This document shows, one piece after another, positions 44,071 through 55,839 of a stretch of 64,000 bases of DNA. Location: assembly GCA_007922305.1 (NCBI GenBank), contig ML677385.1, forward strand, positions 1,578,075 through 1,642,074, written 5' to 3'. The translations under genes and the position numbers were made by a program. Position 1 is the first letter of the stretch. The number at the start of each line of letters is the position of its first letter. The DNA is from Dermatemys mawii (Eukaryota; Chordata; Testudines; Dermatemydidae). The notes beneath the pieces were generated by a model that was given only the letters and a program-made list of their open reading frames with translations, was not told the DNA's origin and did no database searches.

Positions 44071-44691
44071 TTGTCATCTGTATATCAGTTTCAATAGCTA
44101 GTTAGATCCTAGTTAAAAACACTGCCTTGGCTGATGATGGGGCAGTGAAGATGCAATGTTTTGCAATCTTAGTTTGATGAACATACCACTAACTTTTCAT
44201 CTTATAGAAGTCTCTTTATTCGTAGTAGATTTGCTCTGAGAATCACACTGTATTTGCCTTGTGCACATAGTGAAAGAGGAAACTATTTTAATATAAATAT
44301 TTTTTAAAGTTTGTAGTATTCGCATCCTAAACTGCTCTCAAATTACAGGGCCAGAGCTTCAGCTTTTGACTTCAGTGGAGCTACGCTGAATTACGGCTGT
44401 GGAGGATCTAGCCCACAGGTTTTAGCACAATGGGATAACTTGCATTTGATATTTAGCATGCTGAATGGAAACTATTGTTGTGAACAGACACAAATCAGAT
44501 AATATTATGTAGCTGTTTTGGTGTCTTAATAAATGCAAGGTCTAAGCTTATTTCCAGTTTTTTAAATGTAATGACTTGGTCACAAATTAAGCCTTTCAGA
44601 ATGTCCTGAAGCAGTGTGTTGAGTGAAAGTGGCAATGTAAGTTGTATGCAGTATACCTGTAGGTGTGTAGGTCCCAGGGCATCAGGGACAC

Positions 44692-44735
44692 ATGGTGGGT
44701 GAGGTAATATCTTTTATTGAACCAACTTCTTCCTG
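44692..44735. repeat. Dispersed repeat 'ggtgggtgaggtaatatc', copy 2 (partial)
   Basis: It shares gtgggtgaggtaatat and ttattgaaccaacttctt with the family at 43855; truncated. Confidence 0.5.
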
Positions 44736-46121
44736 ACAGCTTCTGAACAGCTGCTCAAACATCAGTTCAATGACTATCAAGCCAAAATATGTGACATGTG
44801 TGATATAATGCAAATATGTATTGCTATTACTAATTAGTAGATGCCCAGACTTCTGAAGGGGCATGTAATATCTTCAATACCATAGGAAAAAGGCACAAAC
44901 ACTTTGTTTTATGTGTTAGGATTTTCACAGAGCAGAGACAGTGACGTAGATTTGTGACATGTCCCGGGGGTACCCAGGGTTGTGAGGTGCTTCATTACCA
45001 CATGGCCTGAGTGTGAGGAAGGCTTGTCTGTGCCTGGCAGGCATCAGTTTCCCAATGCTGCCAGCTGCAGGCAACACCAGCTATTCCCACTAGGTCTCTG
45101 CAGGCCCCGGTTTCTTTTTACAGATAGCAACAGACACACTCCAACCTTGAGCCCTCTCAGCTTCTCTCTAGACTATGTCCATCCCCTGGTCCACAGGACA
45201 CTCACAGATATACTGCTCCCAGAGAAGCTTACTAGTTTCACCTCAGTCACTGCTCTGCTTACTCCACAGCACTTTTACTTCAATTCATTATAGATGTCTG
45301 TAAGTGTACTTAACAAAGAATAGGGATTAAAGCAATAGCAAGTATAAGTATTGGAAACCAGTGGGTACATATCAAATAAGATCATAACATGCATTCTAGA
45401 ACCTAGACTTATTTAACTAGGCACTTTCATGCCTTATAGGGCAAAGCTAACCCAAAGTCTTCACAGCCGAGCCTGGCAGTGATCCCTCCTACATGAGTTG
45501 AAACAATCTGCCCACTGGTATCCAAGGTAAAGGATCCTGGATGTCTCTTTTGCTACTGCAGGAATATCAAAACAATCCTTTGATCTTTGTTCATAAACTG
45601 GACACCATCTTGCTGATTGCTCCTTTTTGTGGCTTTTGCTTTCTCTTGTAGATATCACAGTCTCGATTAGCTTGTGGCTCAGTAATCCAGTAGATCCACC
45701 CTGTGAAGTGAACTATACTACACACTGATCAGACAGGGAGACAAGTGCCTGTTACCCTCTGCCTGAAAGAAATCTATCACCTCCTTGTTACTTGCCTCAG
45801 CTCCAAAAGTTTTGAGAACATGATATTCAGTATAGATCTATAACTCCATAAATATGACCTGTACATACATTTTGCAATAATTATAACAGCCAGTGGGCTA
45901 CTGCCTCTCACTAGAGACCCCACATATCACCCTTTGGAGAATATGCATGTACATGACTCAGGGCATCCCTGTAAAGACCCATGCACCTACTCTGACAGTT
46001 TGGATCAAGTGGGTCACATGTGGATTGTCTACTGAGAAGCAGATTCAATAATGCCCTTGCACTGTGGTCTGGCAGTAGGTGTTTCCCTGAATGCGTGGAT
46101 CAACCAATGGTAGGGCAGAGT
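44736..46121. other. Intergenic, unrecognised
   Basis: No gene or named repeat could be supported. 44940-45860 could be part of an old LTR-type element but carries no diagnostic ends. Confidence 0.35.
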
Positions 46122-46190
46122 CAGGGCCGGCTCTAGGCACCAGCAAAACAAAAAGGTGCTTGGGGCGGCTGCCCCACCCCCATGAAAGAG
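46122..46190. mobile_element. hAT terminal fragment
   Basis: cagggccggctctaggcacc is the terminus of a common reptile hAT family, followed by gcttggggcggctgcccc. Flanks do not match the terminus at 49194, so it need not be the other end of that element. Confidence 0.5.
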
Positions 46191-46229
46191 CAGGCCAGAA
46201 TGGCTGTGCAGGCAGGCAGAGAATCAGGG

Positions 46230-46945
46230 AGGGACTCATGAGAGCCAATCAGGGCTCAGAAAGAGCCAGCCAGTCAGGGCTAGGCTAGGCCCTATATAAA
46301 GGCTGCCCACGGAGGGAGCAGTCAATTTATCCCAGACCTTCAGGGAGGAAGGTCTGTCTCCTGAAAGCAGGAGGCCAGCATCCTGGACAGAGCAGTGCTG
46401 GGCAGGCTCGGGGGAGCAGAGGAGAGCTTCAGCCTGATTCCAGCCAGGCTGCTGGCACTGAACAGAAGGGCCTAGAGGGTGTGAAGGGCCAGAGGGGAAG
46501 TGGCCCAGGGACAGGAAGGCAAGGGGAGGGAAGAAAGGCTGCTGTCAAAGGGTCCCTGGGTCAGGAACCAGAGTAGAGGGTGGACCTGTCCCCCCTTTCA
46601 CCCTTGTGCTGCACTGGGCTGTGGGGCAGTGGCCAAGTCAGGCTGCAACCTGCCCTCTGACACAAGAGGGACTGGACTTGAGGGTTGTGGCAGGCTACTA
46701 AGGCTGGTGTAAGGGTTACAATTAGCCCCTCCCCGAGAAGGGGATGAGAGGGACTTGGGGGCACTGCCGGAGCGCAGCGTTCTGAAGAGGATGCTGTTGA
46801 GCCACAAGCAATGTGAGTCCAGACACCAGCACAGGGTAAGTGACAGACAGGACACCACCACCAGAGGGTGCTCCAGGACTGGGTGAGCTAATTCCCAGGC
46901 TGAACAGCAGGGGGTGCTGTGGTGGTGAGTCTTACCCCATTACAG
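46230..46945 (+). mobile_element. LTR-like repeat with promoter-like elements
   Basis: CCAAT-type motif gagccaatcagggctcag at about 46253, then ggccctatataaaggctgc at about 46286 (TATA-like), then a G-rich leader. It ends near acagggtaagtgacagacag and ccccattaca. The arrangement is typical of a reptile LTR promoter. No paired LTR and no coding sequence. Confidence 0.35.
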
Positions 46946-47336
46946 GGCCATCTTTTTTTTTTCTTGATTGAGGGCTGGCCATAGCGCCCCATAACATTCA
47001 CTTCCTCCCCTCTCACAATGCTGCAGAAAGAGAGCCATGGAGCAGCAGGAATCCAGCATGGGAGCTGAGAACCCACAGGGGGCCCTGGGAGCTGTAGTTT
47101 CTTGGTTAGATCCCTGCCTATAGAGCCAGCCCTGGAACAGGGAAAGAACTACATTTCCCAGCATTCCCTTGGTAGCTATCAACAGGAAAGGGAGGGGGAG
47201 GGAGTGAGGTAGCTGAGACCTCATGCTGCAGGTTGCTGTGAATGGAGAGCTGGCTGCTAGAAGGAGGTGGCACTGTGAACGGTAGGGATACCATATTTTA
47301 ACATTCAAAAAAGAGGACACGCCACTGGGTTGGGAG

Positions 47337-47870
47337 GTAGCCCCATCCATTCCCTCCCACTTCCTGCCCTCTGACTGCCCCCCACACAACCCCCAACCCA
47401 TCCACCCCCTCCTGCTCCTTGTCCCCTGATCTCCCTTTCCTGGGACTCCTACCCCCAGGGACCCCACCCCCTTTCTAATTCTCCCTTCTCCTTGTCCCCG
47501 ACTGCCCCTCCTGAGACCCTCCACCCTAACTTCTGCCCTAGGACCTCACCCCCTACCTGTCCCCTTACTGCCCTGACCGCTCTCCACACCCTTGCCTCCT
47601 GACAGACACCTGGGACTCCCATGCCTATCCAATCGCTGCCTGTCCCCTGACTGCCTCCCCCAGAACCCCTGATTGCCCCACAAACCTCTGCCCCATCCAA
47701 CCCCCCCTGCTTCCTGTCCCCTGACTGCTCTGACCCCTCTCCACACCCCCACCACCTGACAGACCCCCCCCCAATAACCACGACCCATGCAACTCCCCCT
47801 GCTCCTTGTTCCTTGATTGCTCCCTGGGACCCCATGCCCCTTCTCCAACCCCCTTATCGTGCCGCTCAGA
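47337..47870. repeat. C-rich degenerate minisatellite
   Basis: At least six imperfect repeats of cttgtcccctgactgcccc-like units with ctccacacccc spacers. The long open frames on the minus strand here are artefacts of this G-rich composition. It sits beside a ataccatattttaacattca repeat end at 47287. Confidence 0.75.
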
Positions 47871-48371
47871 CCAGTGTGTCTGGCTCCGTGTGGATTTGGG
47901 CAGCTGTTACTTGATTTCTCCCAAACCAAATATACTGATTAACTGTAACTTGCTGTAGAAAAAGTAGGATAAAATTGAGCAAGAAATGCTTCCCAGTGGT
48001 TATTAGGACTGGAATTGCTATTTTCAACAGTCATTGCCATTTTTTTAGTTTTATTTGTTTAAAAGGAAGACAGTGTTATTGCACTGGCAAATTCCCCATA
48101 GAAACAAAGAGTGGAACAAAAGAATAATAAAGACACCTCAACTTTTCCTCATTTATATAGGACAATCTTATAATATGCATCCAGATATCCTCCAATTGCA
48201 CAAGCTGACAATTGTTCCACTTTACTGCACTTCTGTAACCATACGGGAACCAATCCTGTCTATGTTCTGTACACATCCAAAATTCCTGCTGAATGACCTG
48301 CCCTGGGGGCGAGTTACCAACAACCCAGGGCTGGGGCGGCAGGAGGGTGCTGGTGGGGGTGGGAGAGAGGG

Positions 48372-49194
48372 CTGTCAGGTGTGCAGTCCAGAATAACAGA
48401 GTAATATCTTGCTGACTTCTGATCTGCCACTATCTTCTGTTTGATTTTTGTTGCCAGTAACTGTAGGATCTCATTTTGAATTGTTTCTCCAAGGTGGTGG
48501 TGTGTGTACTTTTCTTGGGTGGTGACTTTTCTTAGATGCTCCTGGAGTACAGCAGCAAACTCAGCCATCAGCTCCACAATTTTAAGGAAGTTTCCATTGT
48601 TTGGCACATACAGCTGATCTGAAGTGCCACAGAGTGCTAAGTAGCAAGTATTCTCCCAATGGCAATGAGCCTTTTCAGAACATTTTGCCAGTAAAGAGAC
48701 TTCTCTTGATGCTGATCATATATGGCGGCCTTTAACCTTACTCTTAAGCTCTTTCCATCTATGAAATGCTCTCTGGTGATTTGCTGCCTTCTCATGGCCT
48801 GCCAGATTTCTAGCCAGATTTTTCCAGTCCTTTGTTCCTGTAGAACCCAGTGTGGCTGGAACATTAGACTGGAAGAGTTTGCAACAAAAACAGTGTCCAC
48901 ATTCGGGGGGTGCTAGAGAGGTACATAAGAGGCTCCTCCTCTATCTCCCTGCAGCTGCTGCTGCTTTCTGTTATTCCCTCTCACCTTTTCTCCTGCCTGT
49001 CCGTTATGTCTCTTGTGCCCCCCTTCCTCTGGCACAGAACTCCACCATCTCTGTGCATCTAGAGCAGAGAGAATACATATGAACCAGCAGCAGACACAAT
49101 TTTCTACACTCTAGGTCCTAGTGGCACCCTCCTCCCCCACAGTCTGGCACCTGGGGTGGCTGCCTCAGTTTGCCTCATGGTAAGGCTGGCCCTG
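48372..49194 (-). pseudogene. hAT transposase fragment, DUF4371/ZMYM1-like, with 5' terminus
   Basis: Read on the minus strand from the terminus cagggccagccttacc at 49194. An untranslated part is followed by HFIDGKSLRVRLKAAIYDQH and YWQNVLKRLIAIGRIL (48637-48900), then a frame break, then NNGNFLKIVELMAEFAAVLQ and IQNEILQLLATKIKQKI, ending YYSVILDCTPD at about 48372. This is the conserved N-terminal half of DUF4371 hAT transposases. The catalytic and dimerisation parts are missing and the sequence runs into unrelated G-rich DNA. Confidence 0.75.
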
Positions 49195-50141
49195 TACCTA
49201 GGTAAGAAGATGCAGTGAAATTAATGGTCTCATCTTAGACACCTGTGGTCAATTATCCATTTCACTGCCATACATACCAGAACTAATATCAGTCTCTGTT
49301 CAAGAACAGCTCCTGCCGAAAAGCGCAGCTGCTCGCTGCCTCTGTGATGCAGTTTGGCTTTTGCCACCCACCCCCTCTTTTTTTTCTTCCTGTTAGTAGG
49401 GCATTATATGAGGCCTATTAGAAACCCATATAGAAACAGCACTGGGGAGTTTTAATTTGACATCATCAATTTTGTCCTAGGAAAATATTTGAGCCATCTG
49501 TATGTATCTTTAAATAGTCCATTGTTTATTGGTAATGATGGGCATAGCAAGTTTTGATGTATAATCAGTGTGCCATTTTGCACATGCACATTAATAGTGC
49601 ACTCTAAGGACAAGAAGTTATTGCCAACCTTGTGGGCATAGGGAATAGTTGAAATAATAAACTGACCTGTCAATGAAAATGAGATTTGAGCTGTTTTTTA
49701 AATATCTTTATGGAAAATTAGAGACCCCAAAAGTTTTACTGTAAGTGACCTTAAAACATTAAGCAAAGGATGCAAAATACATTCTCATCAGAAGCTTAGA
49801 GTAAAAGAGCCACCTAATTGTTTGGTTTGGTCATGCAGATAGTTGTATTTTGCAGGCAATTGGTCTCTGAGGGCTGCACTCAACCATAAAACCAAATTTC
49901 ACACTCCTCAATGCAGAACAGTATGTTCCAACCCTTCTTTATAGACACCCTTCTTCTACTTCCTCTTTTGTCACGATCCTAACAGAACCTCCTCATTCCT
50001 CCTCTTTGTGCTCATGCTCTCACTAGGTCTCTGTGGCCAACTTCCAAGTCCCTTCCCTCGGGCTGTCATATGTGTTCATATCAGGATTTATCAGGTTGCT
50101 GTATTGTGCAAAGTGGCCAGTTATGACGGTGCTGTTCCTGG
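49195..50141. other. Intergenic, unrecognised
   Basis: AT-rich sequence with no supported feature. Confidence 0.4.
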
Positions 50142-51182
50142 TGTGACCCACTGAGAGTGTCAGATCAGGACAAATTGCTTCCAAAGAGGCAATTACAGCC
50201 CAAAGCTGGGGTTTCTCTGCCCTAAAGGCAAACCAAACCAGCCGAACAGAAAAGACTTTGGTTTTGCCCCACTGGCTAGTTGCAAGTCACACAAGCAATT
50301 TCCTTAGACACTCCAGCTTCCCAGAATCACCACCAGCAGCCACCTATCCTGGGGACAAATGGTTATGAAAACCAATACCCCAAATAAAGAAAACAGTTCT
50401 CCCCAATTCCAAAGAATCAGGCCCCAGACCCAGGTCAATGTACAAATCAGATCTTACCCACAAATCACGCTGTTGCCAATCCTTTAGAATCTAAAATCTA
50501 AAGGTTCATTATACAAGGGAAAAGATATAGGTGAGGGTTAGAAATGGTTAAAGGAAACCAAATACATGCAGTAATGGCTTGCATCAGTTGTAGAATAACT
50601 GCAGGTTCAAATCAAAGTCTCTGGAATACATTCCCTGGAGGAATGGGTCATCAATCCTTTGGCCAGAGCGCCCATTTGCAGCAAAGTCCCATCCAGAAGT
50701 AGGAGCAAGGCTGGAGGCTGGAGACTGGAGATTGAAGACAAAATGGAGATCTTTCTCCCAGGTTTATATAGACTTCCTCTTGTGGGTGGAGACCGCCTCC
50801 TTCTTGCTATGCAGAGTCCAGTTGTACAATGGAGTTTCAGAGCCATGTGGTCCAGTTACATGACTCTTCAAGATTCAACACCTGAGCAGCCAGGCCACAT
50901 TCCTGGGGAAGCTGGGGTGTGGACAGGCATCTACAAAGTTCATTGTTAGCTTGATTGGAACATGATGGGCCATCAGGAAGACCAGGCCAACAGTAACTTT
51001 GTTTGGGTTTTCACCCAAAAGCAAGCATAAGTTTGAAATACAGACACTATACAGCCAATCTTCATAACTTTAGCTACAAACAAGATACACACATACAGAT
51101 AGCATAATCATAATCAGTAGACCATAACCTGGTTGTAGACACCTTATATGACCCCCTTTACCTAAGATTTGGTGCCCCTACA
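50142..51182. mobile_element. LTR-like repeat
   Basis: Possible ends tgtgacccactgagag and ggtgcccctaca. The internal text (gccaatcctttagaatctaa, gaaaagatataggtgagg) is typical of a widespread turtle LTR. No target duplication confirmed and no coding capacity. Confidence 0.4.
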
Positions 51183-52267
51183 GGACCTTAGTTGCACCAA
51201 TGATCTATATGATTCCAGATAATTTTAGTAACGTGACTCCAATCTATTGAAAACATTGGGGTTTTTCCATCTTGTGCACTCCTTAGTTCCTCACCCATTC
51301 AACAGAAAGCTGAGTGTGTCAGAAATATAGATACTTTTTGTGTAAATAGCTTCTCAGTCAAACTTCTAGGGATGGTAAAAGTCACATGGCATTATTTCTG
51401 TACCCTGATTGGATGGCTGAATCTTTACAACAGGAGGATAATGAATGACAAAGAGCCAATAATACACTTGTTGTCTGAATTTTCAAACTAATAATTTGTA
51501 CTAAAATTCCTGAAAACTTTGGGCTTTAAAACAAGCAATCATCTGAATATACACAAGTAAGAATGATGTGAACCCACAAATAGCAGCAGGACAAAATGTT
51601 GACTCACTTATTCACATAGATTTGTAACTCTGTTCTTCATTATTTCACAATGGAGCTGATTGAGTTTGTGGTGTCACACTAGTTCCTGAGGCCTGATCCT
51701 ATCAGGTGCTAAGCTCCTATGGAGTCAGTGGTAGTGGAACGTAATTAGAATTTTTCAGGTGCCTAGTGAACAGATCAGCCTATCTCAGAAAGCACCTTCT
51801 GGCTCCCTTACTAGAAGTCTCCGCAGAAAGGCAAAGAACTAGACAGGAATGGAGACTGACCTACCTTCTTAGTCAGATAGGTGGCTTCTCAGGTACACTG
51901 GAAGGGTAATGTGGGGAAGCTTAAACTGTACCTGCCTGTTCAGTAGATGGACTTCTACAGAGGAGTTACAGTAGCAGAACTGTCAGGCCAGCACCTTTCA
52001 TGAACATGAACTTCACTCTGAAAGGATTTCAAAACCGAAGAAAAGAAGAAACAAACAGAAAAAGTTTCATACATTTAATAAAAATACTTCTCATGGCCAA
52101 TGCTCTGCAGGCTGCCAGCTGTGCTAGCGGCAAGAAAAAGGGGTAGGAAGTGGGTAGAACATTTGGAGATGGATTAAGGAAAAACCTGAGATGGGAAATG
52201 TAAATGTTCTAGGGACAGAGATAAATCCCTGGTAAATGCAATACCCACATTACTTTCTTTTTATCAG

Positions 52268-52316
52268 CTGATCCTCAGCAACTGCAGTGATGAGGTCTAC
52301 ATGAGTATTGAAACAG
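52268..52316 (+). other. Exon-like 49-nt segment (unconfirmed)
   Basis: The acceptor is ctttctttttatcag and the donor gtaaga. One open reading gives LILSNCSDEVYMSIET plus one base. Synteny makes ABCG1 the expected next gene, and the DEV...ET pattern vaguely recalls its N-terminus, but the match is too weak to name. Confidence 0.15.
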
Positions 52317-52687
52317 GTAAGATAATTAAAACCCACTGCCTGGCAAGTGGGCTTTTATAAATAATTGTGCCGGGCGGTGAAATCCTGAGTGTGACAAGGA
52401 ACTGCACATCGGGAAGCCCTGAATTTAAGTGCTGCAAGATAACCTGATATATTATGGAGAAAAGTAGCAGTGTGAGCACTTTTAGTAGATCACCCTGTCC
52501 TTTGTTCTTCTCTAAAGACGTGTTCCTCTTCTAGATAAAATATTTCCATGGCCAGGAAGCTTATCATTTCTGGAAATATCTTAGCTATTGTAGGCAGGAA
52601 TGCTGTCAGAATACACCGATCTACAATTTTTTAGAAGTCATCTGCTTCAGAGATAAAATGTGATATTGATTATGTATTTTGATGTGC

Positions 52688-53087
52688 NNNNNNNNNNNNN
52701 NNNNNNNNNNNNNNNNNNNNNNNNNNNNNNNNNNNNNNNNNNNNNNNNNNNNNNNNNNNNNNNNNNNNNNNNNNNNNNNNNNNNNNNNNNNNNNNNNNNN
52801 NNNNNNNNNNNNNNNNNNNNNNNNNNNNNNNNNNNNNNNNNNNNNNNNNNNNNNNNNNNNNNNNNNNNNNNNNNNNNNNNNNNNNNNNNNNNNNNNNNNN
52901 NNNNNNNNNNNNNNNNNNNNNNNNNNNNNNNNNNNNNNNNNNNNNNNNNNNNNNNNNNNNNNNNNNNNNNNNNNNNNNNNNNNNNNNNNNNNNNNNNNNN
53001 NNNNNNNNNNNNNNNNNNNNNNNNNNNNNNNNNNNNNNNNNNNNNNNNNNNNNNNNNNNNNNNNNNNNNNNNNNNNNNNNNNNNNNN
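52688..53087. other. Assembly gap, 400 N
   Basis: Exactly 400 unknown bases, the same length as the gap at 37103, so probably a fixed placeholder. Confidence 0.99.
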
Positions 53088-53143
53088 GAGCCAATGAACA
53101 ATTTTAAGCATCATTTTCGTTCTCAGTGACCCAGAATTAGTAA

Positions 53144-53189
53144 AGTTTGACTATATTTATTTCAGAAGCATTTTGGCTGTAGAGCAGTG
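53144..53189 (+). repeat. Inverted repeat arm beside gap (partner at 63955-64000)
   Basis: 46 bp beginning agtttgacta and ending gagcagtg. It is the reverse complement of the last 46 bases of the window with one mismatch. Confidence 0.9.
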
Positions 53190-53436
53190 ATATCAATCTT
53201 TTCAGTGCAGTCAGGGACCAGAGTAGGAGTGGTCAGGTGCAGAGAGTAGAGACATAGAGATTAAATTGAATCAATTGCCAGGGCCAGAGCCATGGGTCTA
53301 GCCAAAGTCAATTGCCAGGAACTGAGGCTATGGGTCAAGCTTGAGTCAATACCCAGGAACAAGCAAGGAACCAGGAACCAGAGATGAGGCAGGGTCTGTC
53401 TCAGCAGTAGGTTAGAGATCTGCCTTGTTGCACAGA

Positions 53437-53629
53437 ATCAGAGGGGTAGCTGTGTTAGTCTGGAATTGCAGAAGTGACAAAGAGTCCTATGGCACCTTAA
53501 AGACTAACTATGTGACCTACCCCTGGATTCTTCCACTGCATGCACCCGACGAAGTGGGTATTAGCCCACGAAAGCTTATGCTCTAATACTTTAGTTAATC
53601 TTTAAGGTGCCACAGGACTCTTTGTCACT
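53437..53629 (+). mobile_element. Penelope-like repeat, fuller copy, perfect 13-bp TSD
   Basis: Head atcagaggggtagctgtgtt, then inverted arms gtgacaaagagtcctatggc and gccacaggactctttgtcac. These enclose a hairpin with cccgacgaagtgggtatt and agcccacgaaagcttatgct. It is flanked by identical cttgttgcacaga at 53424-53436 and 53630-53642. The cgacga-stem-cgaaa layout resembles the hammerhead ribozyme known from Penelope-like elements, with a changed core base. Confidence 0.75.
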
Positions 53630-53829
53630 CTTGTTGCACAGATAACTTACTTGTGCTCCCTCCAGGCTTAAATGGTAGGTCTGGGTCAGTTGGAGGTTGT
53701 GAGAGAAGCTGCCAGTCATCTCTGCTGTGGCACTTCCCACAGTGACTGATCTTACAGGATATATGGTGCACTGACCAAACTGCCTGGTGGCGGTATGGAA
53801 ATGCTGCCTATCCAGTAAATAAGAAGCAG

Positions 53830-54290
53830 GCAGTATTATCTCCTGTAAATGTAAACAAACTTGTTTGTCTTAGCTATTGGCTGAACAAAAAGTAGGACTG
53901 AATGGACTTGTAGACTCTAAAGTTTTACATTGTTTTGTTTTTGTGTTATGTAACAAAAAATCTACATTTGTAAGTTGCACTTTCATGATAAAGAGATTGC
54001 ACTACAGTACTTGTAGGAGGTGAATTGAAAAATACTATTTCTTTTATTTATCATTTTTACAGTGCAAATATTTGTTATAAAAATAATCTGAAGTGAGCAC
54101 TATATACTTTGTAATTAAAATCAATATACTTGAAAATGTGGAAAAACATCCAAAATATTTAAACTTCAATTGGTATTTTATTTAACCATGCAATTAAAAC
54201 TGATTAATTGTGATAAATTTTTTTAACTGTGATTAATTTTTTTGAGTTAATCATGTGAGTTAACTGTGATTAATTGACAACCCTAATCCT
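53830..54290. repeat. AT-rich interspersed repeat ending gattaattgacaaccct
   Basis: The repeated gattaatttttttgagtta and actgtgattaatt motifs and the terminal aattgacaaccctaat match a common reptile repeat end. Family not named. Confidence 0.5.
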
Positions 54291-54299
54291 AATATATTT

Positions 54300-54606
54300 A
54301 AACAACTAGTTGAAACAATTTCAGAACCGTTAGCAAGTATTTTTGAGAACTCCTGGAGAGCAGGTGAAGTCCAGGAGGACAGGAGAAGGGCAAACATAGT
54401 ATCTGTCTTTAAAAAGGGGAACAAGGAGGACCTGGGGAATTATAGTCCAGTCAGCCTAACTTCGTTACCTGGAACGATACTGGGACTAATTATTAAACAA
54501 TCACTATGTAAGCACCTGGAGGACAATAGGATTAGAAGGAACAGCCAGAACAGATTTGTGAAGAACAAATCATGCCAAACCAATCCAATTTCCTCCTTTG
54601 ACAGGG
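54300..54606 (+). mobile_element. CR1 LINE reverse transcriptase fragment
   Basis: Translation gives VFKKGNKEDLGNYSPVSLTS then PGTI, and further on RNSQNRFVKN. KKG..EDLGNYRPVSLTS is the conserved start of the CR1 reverse transcriptase domain. It is truncated on both sides. Confidence 0.85.
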
Positions 54607-54614
54607 CTCTTGGA

Positions 54615-55730
54615 CTGGTCTGAGAGCAGTGGTTCTCAACTGGGGATCCACAGCCCCTCGGGGGGCTGTGCAAGCTCTCTTAGGGAGTCCCCAATGTCCC
54701 CCTCCAAGCAACAGCCACAGAGCTGAAGCCCCGAGCCTGGTGCCACCAGGGGCAGCTGTGAGGAACTATGGGCTGAAGCGCTGAGCCCCTGTGCTGCGAC
54801 GGGGCAGCAGCCAAGAGCTGCAAGTCCAGGGGTGAAAGTAAGCTGGACCGAGCCGGTATGCTGTACCAGTGAAAAGTGGCCTCTGGTACCGGCACATACC
54901 AAGCCGACATGAAAGCGCTGCCTCAGCAGTGCTTTAAGCAGGGTCCTTTGCTGCAGCATTTCTTTAACGTTGTTGCCCATTTCCCACCCATCCCCAATGG
55001 GGGTGGGGGGCAAAAGGAACAGCTGCCCCGGGGTTGGCTATTTAAAAGGGCCCAGGGATCTGGCTGCTGCTGTGCTACTGTGGCAGCAGCAGTCAGAGCC
55101 TCGGGCCCTTTAAATCGCCGCTGAAGCCCAAGGTGGTGCGGGCCGGACAGTGCAGATGGGCTGGCTGGCTGGGGGACACTGACCCCTAGCCTTGCCCTTT
55201 CCACCTGATGCTCCACCTCTTCCAGGGGGGCCAGAGCCAGTCCCCGTACCAGTAAGTGGTGAGTGTTACTTTCACCCCTGTGCAAGTGTGAAGCCCAGAG
55301 TCCCAGTGCCACTGCTTGACTAACGCTGGGAGGTGCGGGCTGAAGCCCTAAGTTCTGGTGCTACCTCGGGGTTGAATCCACAGTGCTGAAGCTGGGAACT
55401 GTGGCTGAAATCCAGAGGCTGTGTGTCCCTGCAGGGCTAACACTGGGAGCCAGGGCTGAATCTATGAGACCCAGTGACAGTGCTGACACTAGCCGGGCGC
55501 TGAAGCCCTGTGCCCTGGGGCTGAAGTCCCGCCCCCAACACAAGGCTGAGGCTCAAGCCCCGGCTTCCTGTGTGGAAGGTGGGGGTTCAGACATCCGGGT
55601 CAGCCCCTGGGGTGGGGGTCACTCAGCCTGCAAGTCAGTCTTAAGGCCTTCTGGCCCAGCTCTGGCTTTGCCCCTGGACGCTTTGCCTGCGAGGGCTCAC
55701 TCCTTTGTTTCTGCTTTTGGCCTAGTGAGT
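54615..55730. mobile_element. hAT-type repeat (cagtggttctcaactgggga) interrupted by a MITE
   Basis: It begins cagtggttctcaactgggga, the terminus of a widespread hAT family. GC-rich, repetitive ggctgaagcc/cagggctgaa text continues on both sides of the MITE at 54837-55280. The right limit is uncertain. Open frames in it are by-products. Confidence 0.5.
54837..55280. mobile_element. GC-rich hAT MITE nested in another repeat, 7-of-8 TSD
   Basis: The left end caggggtgaaagtaag and the right end gttactttcacccctg are inverted. The flanks are tgcaagtc (54829-54836) and tgcaagtg (55281-55288). Same family as 38823-39190. Confidence 0.85.
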
Positions 55731-55839
55731 CTGATGCCAGACTTGCACGTTAGTTAATGCCCTTTACTGATTGTAAAGAAGCTATTTCAGCAGAAGCACA
55801 AGTTCCACAGCACAGGGAAAAAAACTGTAAGTGTAAACA

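Noticed and set aside
46940..47929. Minus-strand open frames of 127-194 codons
   Set aside because: Gly/Trp/Arg-rich by-products of a C-rich minisatellite and adjacent repeats; no domain and no conserved start or splice context.
46122..49194. One 3-kb hAT element between the two outward termini
   Set aside because: The flanking 8-mers (ggcagagt and tacctagg) do not match, the termini differ, and unrelated repeats fill the interior.
52621..53114. Five open frames across the second gap
   Set aside because: Artefacts of 400 N.
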